From contig QMSF01000049.1 in the NCBI GenBank assembly GCA_003649565.1, positions 1-6,807 of the forward strand: a DNA stretch of 6,807 bases, written 5' to 3'. Made by a program: the position numbers and the translations under genes. Of the stretch, positions 4,181 through 6,807 are shown one piece after another (within the stretch, counting starts at the first letter, position 1; each line of letters starts with the position of its first letter). Below the pieces are notes generated by a model, which ran no database searches, was not told the origin of the DNA, and was given only the letters and a program-made list of their open reading frames with translations. This DNA is from Thermoprotei archaeon. GTDB taxonomy: Archaea; Thermoproteota; Methanomethylicia; Nezhaarchaeales; WYZ-LMO8.

Positions 4181-5895
4181 TTACTTTTGAAGAGTTCTTT
4201 GATTTTCTGGTTGATCCATTGTTTTGGTATTTCCCATGGGTATTGTTTTTCGATTTGGTGTAGTTCTTCGATTTCGTTTTCTGTTAGTTTTTGGCCTCGG
4301 TGTTCTAGGTAGAATTGGTATCGTTTTTCGAAAGCTATTGACTTCCATGTACCTGGCAGCATACCATAATAGTTGTAAATTAAATCCACGAGATGCGTCT
4401 TGATTATTTCTAAGGCCCAGTGAATTGTTATTCTATCGTCTTTTGATTTTTGTATTCTATATGGGTATGGAGGGCGCCAAGCATAGATCGGTATTTGTCT
4501 TGAATGTCTTCTTGTTAGTTCTTCGAATTCTGCTTGAAGAAGAGTTGGCGGATTTGATATTATTGTGCGGTAAATTTTCTCATCGCTTATGGTCTTTCCT
4601 ATGCTGTGGGCTCCGTAGTCAAGTGAGCTCACGAAGTTTTTAGGGAGTAGATCCGTAATGTCGATGGCTCTTGTCAAGCTTATCTTCATGCCGATTCTTT
4701 TATCTTGCATTACACGAAGAGTTATTGCTCCTTCTTCTGTTAATGTTGCTTGAAAATGGTATTTCCATGTGCTATTATCCATTCGCTTAAAGCTCACGAA
4801 AGGTTGGTTTTGCGCTCTAGGTCCATAAGGTATTCCTATAGCATTTAGTAAACGTCCTGTTAGAGGATCGATGTATGACGCAAAGGCTTTATGCGCCTCA
4901 AATGGACCGCTAAAAGAGCCTCCTAATTCCTCAACTCTTTGCTTTAAGTAGTAGTGAAGTACGGGGTCTTTATTGTAGTACTCAATGCTTTTGGTCTCAG
5001 TCCTCATGTGACCTTCATTAAGGATATGGGAGGCCAGCATGAATAGACCTGGTTTATCAAGATCTATTGGAAACTTAATATTAGTAAAGGCGTTATGTTG
5101 TTCCAACGCTACATAGGGTATTTTGAAGTCGTCACATAGCCGCTTCAACACTCTTACTTCAATAGGTTTTGGAGCTCTGTTCTTTAGAAGATATGTGTAA
5201 TAATCATATCTTGTCTTTGAAAGTTTGAGCGTTTTTAAGATGTAACTTCTCATACTCTTTTCGCCAAGTTCGCTTAATTTTGCTGATATCATGTCCTTAA
5301 GCTTGCCAGTGTCAACGATGTGACTTGCATTTCCTGGCTCTTGCCACCAATGATAGAAGCGGCTTAGAATGTTTATGTTGCTTGACTCCTTTATCCTTTC
5401 TTTCTTTTGATACTCTGGAGAGTTCGTTATTGACGATATGATGTTTAAGAGAGCAACTTTGCCTTGGTGCTTCGAGAGAGCATTGTTTATGATGCTGGCT
5501 ATCTCTACATCATCGAGGGCCAAGTATATCATTGCGTCTATTATCGACTGTGTTTCTTCGAGTGAAAGAACGTTTCTAAGTTCACGAATTTGTGTTAGCT
5601 CGCCAGTACGCCAGTCCAATCTATAGACAGGTTTGCCTTGTTCTAGGGCTCTCTTAACCTCAAGAGCAACACCAGCTGTCACGAAGCCTCCTAAATCGCT
5701 GTAGATAAGGATGTCACATGAGTCTACTAGGCTATAAAAGAAATCTATGTTGCTGTGAAGAGCTCCCGGCTTGTCTTGAAAATAGGCTGGATTTACTATT
5801 TCAGCTTGAGGGTAATGCCGCTTTATGATTTCAATTTCTTTGAACTCTCTTGGGGTGTGGTATATCTCCACGGGATGGGCGTAGTAGATCCTCAT
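4159..5895 (-). CDS. Nucleoside 2-deoxyribosyltransferase-like / HTH-like / LAGLIDADG-like fusion protein
   Basis: The 578-residue product seems to hold three parts. Residues 1-95 resemble the nucleoside 2-deoxyribosyltransferase fold: strand MRIYYAHPVEIYH, then VDSCDILIYSDLGG (Asp58, 61, 67), then GVALEVKRALEQGKPVY with Glu79 where this fold has its catalytic Glu. Residues 211-262 are helical and HTH-like (MRSYILKTLKLSKTRYDYY, then IEVRVLKRLCDDFKIPY). Residues about 283-415 contain two LAGLIDADG-like motifs, LASHILNEG (287-295, acid Glu294) and FQATLTEEG (381-389, acid Glu388). The intervening LLNAIGIPYG is also typical. Residues 423-578 are unassigned and rich in aromatic and charged residues. 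The ATG at 5895 is chosen because it overlaps the upstream stop as ATGA and starts exactly at the first strand. GTG at 5916 is an alternative (585 residues). The last six codons (GAPAGI) and stop lie inside tRNA-Glu on the opposite strand. Domain calls are from motif reading, not a search. The function is unknown. Confidence 0.75.
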   Translation of the reverse strand: MRIYYAHPVEIYHTPREFKEIEIIKRHYPQAEIVNPAYFQDKPGALHSNIDFFYSLVDSCDILIYSDLGGFVTAGVALEVKRALEQGKPVYRLDWRTGELTQIRELRNVLSLEETQSIIDAMIYLALDDVEIASIINNALSKHQGKVALLNIISSITNSPEYQKKERIKESSNINILSRFYHWWQEPGNASHIVDTGKLKDMISAKLSELGEKSMRSYILKTLKLSKTRYDYYTYLLKNRAPKPIEVRVLKRLCDDFKIPYVALEQHNAFTNIKFPIDLDKPGLFMLASHILNEGHMRTETKSIEYYNKDPVLHYYLKQRVEELGGSFSGPFEAHKAFASYIDPLTGRLLNAIGIPYGPRAQNQPFVSFKRMDNSTWKYHFQATLTEEGAITLRVMQDKRIGMKISLTRAIDITDLLPKNFVSSLDYGAHSIGKTISDEKIYRTIISNPPTLLQAEFEELTRRHSRQIPIYAWRPPYPYRIQKSKDDRITIHWALEIIKTHLVDLIYNYYGMLPGTWKSIAFEKRYQFYLEHRGQKLTENEIEELHQIEKQYPWEIPKQWINQKIKELFKSNGAPAGI

Positions 5896-6161
5896 TGATG
5901 AGCCATGCACCCCCACTCCTCTTCTTCTCCTGATGGTTTGTAGATCATTAGCTCACGCTTATTACCCACCAAAGTCCCTGTTGCTATTACCAGACCTTTA
6001 CGGAAAGCTTGGAACCATATTTCGTCGATTTCTTCGTCTGTATATCCTTTGGCTTGTAGGTATGGTTTGAATTCTCGCTCTAGGATCCATGGTTTTTTGA
6101 AGTGCTCGAATAGGTCGTTTATTATTCTTTTTAGTTCTTCGTCTGTGAAGGTTCTGGTCAT
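5892..6161 (-). CDS. Small winged-helix-like protein, coupled to the fusion gene
   Basis: This 89-residue protein is a close paralogue of the gene at 6257-6517 and a distant one of the two at the left end of the window. It has EELKRIINDLFEHFKK (8-23), WILEREFKPYLQAKGY (25-40), TDEEIDEIWFQAFRKGLV (41-58), then a beta-like stretch RELMIYKPS (69-77), an acidic GEEEEWG and a C-terminal CMAHQ. The helix-helix-helix-strand order suggests a winged helix. The ATG at 6161 is preferred over the in-frame ATG at 6170 because it aligns with the start of the paralogue (MTRTF versus MARTF) and gives the same 34-nt distance to the TATA box. Its stop overlaps the next start as ATGA, so translation of the fusion protein is probably coupled to it. 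Likely roles are DNA-binding partner or autoregulator; this is inference. Confidence 0.8.
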   Translation of the reverse strand: MTRTFTDEELKRIINDLFEHFKKPWILEREFKPYLQAKGYTDEEIDEIWFQAFRKGLVIATGTLVGNKRELMIYKPSGEEEEWGCMAHQ

Positions 6162-6191
6162 GCTTCTCATTTATTGTCTATTTCTTTTTGC

Positions 6192-6198
6192 TTATAAG
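6192..6198 (-). promoter_or_regulatory. TATA box of the 5892-6161 gene
   Basis: The - strand reads CCTTATAAG, centred 34 nt ahead of ATG 6161. The same element and spacing occur ahead of the paralogue, so it was duplicated with the gene. It would drive a transcript with a leader of only a few nucleotides, continuing into the fusion gene. Confidence 0.6.
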
Positions 6199-6256
6199 GC
6201 TAGACTTTGCTTGTTTTTTGTTGTTTGTTGTGGGGTGCGGGTGTAGATGTGTTAGT

Positions 6257-6517
6257 TTATCGGCAGGCTGTGCATCCCCATTCTGCTGATGGCCTGTAGA
6301 TTACGAGTTCGTACATGCTGCCTATGCGCATTCCTCTTATTTCGACTAGGCCTTTGCCAAGCGCTTGGAACCATATTTCACTGATTTCTTCATCTGTATA
6401 GCCTTTTGTCTTTAGATATGAATTGAATTCTCGTTCTAGAATCCACGGCTTTTTGTAGTGGTCAAATAGGTCGTTTATTATTCTTTTTAGTTCTTCGTAT
6501 GCGAAAGTTCTAGCCAT
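6257..6517 (-). CDS. Small winged-helix-like protein, tandem paralogue
   Basis: This 86-residue protein is closely similar to the product of the next gene (5892-6161), with identical blocks such as EELKRIINDLF, KKPWILEREF and KGYTDEEI, and the same C-terminal EWGC. Predicted layout is helix (8-23), helix (25-40), helix with Trp49 (42-54), then strand-like LVEIRG and ELVIYRPS, as in winged-helix proteins. It ends in CTACR, a CxxC pair, where the paralogue has CMAHQ. Start ATG 6517 lies 34 nt from its TATA box. A 95-nt gap containing another promoter separates it from the downstream copy, so the two can be expressed separately. Function unknown. Confidence 0.8.
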   Translation of the reverse strand: MARTFAYEELKRIINDLFDHYKKPWILEREFNSYLKTKGYTDEEISEIWFQALGKGLVEIRGMRIGSMYELVIYRPSAEWGCTACR

Positions 6518-6547
6518 GTCTTCTCGTGGTGTTGTCTGCTTTTTGGC

Positions 6548-6554
6548 TTATAAA
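6548..6554 (-). promoter_or_regulatory. TATA box of the 6257-6517 gene
   Basis: The - strand reads CTTTATAAGCC, centred 34 nt ahead of ATG 6517. It matches the element ahead of the downstream paralogue in sequence and spacing. Confidence 0.6.
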
Positions 6555-6667
6555 GTTGTGCTTTGAATTGGTGTCTGTTTTTTATTGTGGTATGTGTTTA
6601 TTGAGTGATCGCTTATTGATCTTCGGGTGGGGATTACGCTTATATTTGATTTTTGCGGTATATTTGC

Positions 6668-6681
6668 TAGCTAATTAGCTA
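6668..6681. promoter_or_regulatory. Perfect 14-bp palindrome, candidate operator
   Basis: TAGCTAATTAGCTA is a perfect palindrome in the gap between the divergent genes starting at 6517 (-) and 6745 (+). TATA-like sequences (CTTATATTTG at 6639-6647 and GGTATATTTG at 6657-6666) lie just left of it. The half-repeat TTGCT occurs at 6664-6668 and again at 6696-6700. Position suits a dimeric regulator of the rightward gene, but no regulator is identified. Confidence 0.4.
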
Positions 6682-6732
6682 TTCATGTCTGGTATTTGCT
6701 GTACGATACTACATTGTTCAACGCTTTAACAC

Positions 6733-6739
6733 GGGGTGA
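6733..6739 (+). promoter_or_regulatory. Shine-Dalgarno site of the rightmost gene
   Basis: GGGGTGA lies 5 nt ahead of ATG 6745 and complements the archaeal 16S rRNA 3' end well. It fixes the start and indicates a leadered mRNA. Confidence 0.75.
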
Positions 6740-6744
6740 CGACC

Positions 6745-6807
6745 ATGGGGAAGCGCATAGTCTTTGTTGTTACTCGTGGTAGTAGATCCATGGACTTGTA
6801 CTCGAGG
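6745..6807 (+). CDS. N-terminus of an unidentified protein, runs off the window
   Basis: Twenty-one codons are visible: MGKRIVFVVTRGSRSMDLYS plus one Arg. The open frame, strong Shine-Dalgarno site and ATG make it a real start. The hydrophobic strand KRIVFVVTRG after a short basic start is what the first strand of a Rossmann-like domain looks like, for example in glycosyltransferases, but 21 residues are not enough to assign a family. It is divergent from the small winged-helix-like genes. Confidence 0.7.
   Translation, partial: MGKRIVFVVTRGSRSMDLYSR

Larger units (their letters stand above)
5892..6555 (-). repeat. Tandem gene duplication including promoters
   Basis: Two head-to-tail copies of a small gene with its promoter are offset by about 356 nt. 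The longest exact match seen is 34 nt (6109-6142 and 6465-6498), in the helix IINDLF region. TATA-to-ATG spacing is the same in both. Divergence is greatest after the conserved GKGLV/RKGLV segment, so the duplication is not very recent. Confidence 0.8.

Noticed and set aside
4425..4643. + strand open frames (also 5438-5626 and 6049-6246) opposite the right-hand genes
   Set aside because: They are complementary to conserved coding regions and carry low-complexity hydrophobic or Ser-rich translations.
1..6807. CRISPR array, insertion-sequence ends or rRNA
   Set aside because: No regularly spaced direct repeats, no transposase-like frame with terminal inverted repeats, and no rRNA signature on either strand.

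Overview
The window looks like a piece of a crenarchaeal (Thermoproteota, Thermoprotei-like) chromosome, probably from a hyperthermophile. The signs are TATA-box promoters about 22-40 bp ahead of start codons, GGTGA-type Shine-Dalgarno sites, GTG and TTG starts, tRNA genes that encode CCA, a tRNA-Leu(UAG) with an intron after position 37, and HicA/HicB and ABC-2 proteins with archaeal character. No species is claimed.

Left end (1-540, + strand): two tandem members of a small winged-helix-like protein family. The first is split by a single-base shift in a run of seven A's and runs off the window. The second is intact. Next come an intron-containing tRNA-Leu gene on the - strand (653-780) and, from the same short divergent promoter region, an ABC exporter operon on the + strand (ATPase 827-1747, overlapping ABC-2 permease 1722-2483). 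A convergent small hypothetical gene (2494-2820, - strand) follows.

Middle (2985-4180): a rearranged HicAB toxin-antitoxin locus. HicB (- strand) is divergent from a two-gene + strand unit made of a 161-residue putative winged-helix protein and the HicA toxin. The 87-bp divergent gap holds two TATA boxes and inverted repeats that could be operators. A tRNA-Glu(CUC) gene follows HicA.

Right part (4159-6555, - strand): two tandemly duplicated small winged-helix-like genes, each with its own matching promoter. The second, in transcription order, is coupled by an ATGA stop/start overlap to a 578-residue protein. That protein appears to join an N-terminal nucleoside 2-deoxyribosyltransferase-like domain, a helical/HTH middle and a two-motif LAGLIDADG endonuclease-like domain. 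Its last six codons and stop lie antisense inside the tRNA-Glu gene. At the far right a + strand gene begins (6745) after a clear Shine-Dalgarno sequence.

The most interesting content is the deoxyribosyltransferase-like/LAGLIDADG fusion with its coupled small DNA-binding-like partner. The same small family occurs four times in the window, two copies at each end in opposite orientations, which suggests an accessory, rearranging region. The + strand also changes third-position composition sharply: G/T-rich in about 790-1480, A/C-rich in about 1700-4100, and T/G-rich in about 4190-6660. One of these changes falls inside the ABC ATPase gene.
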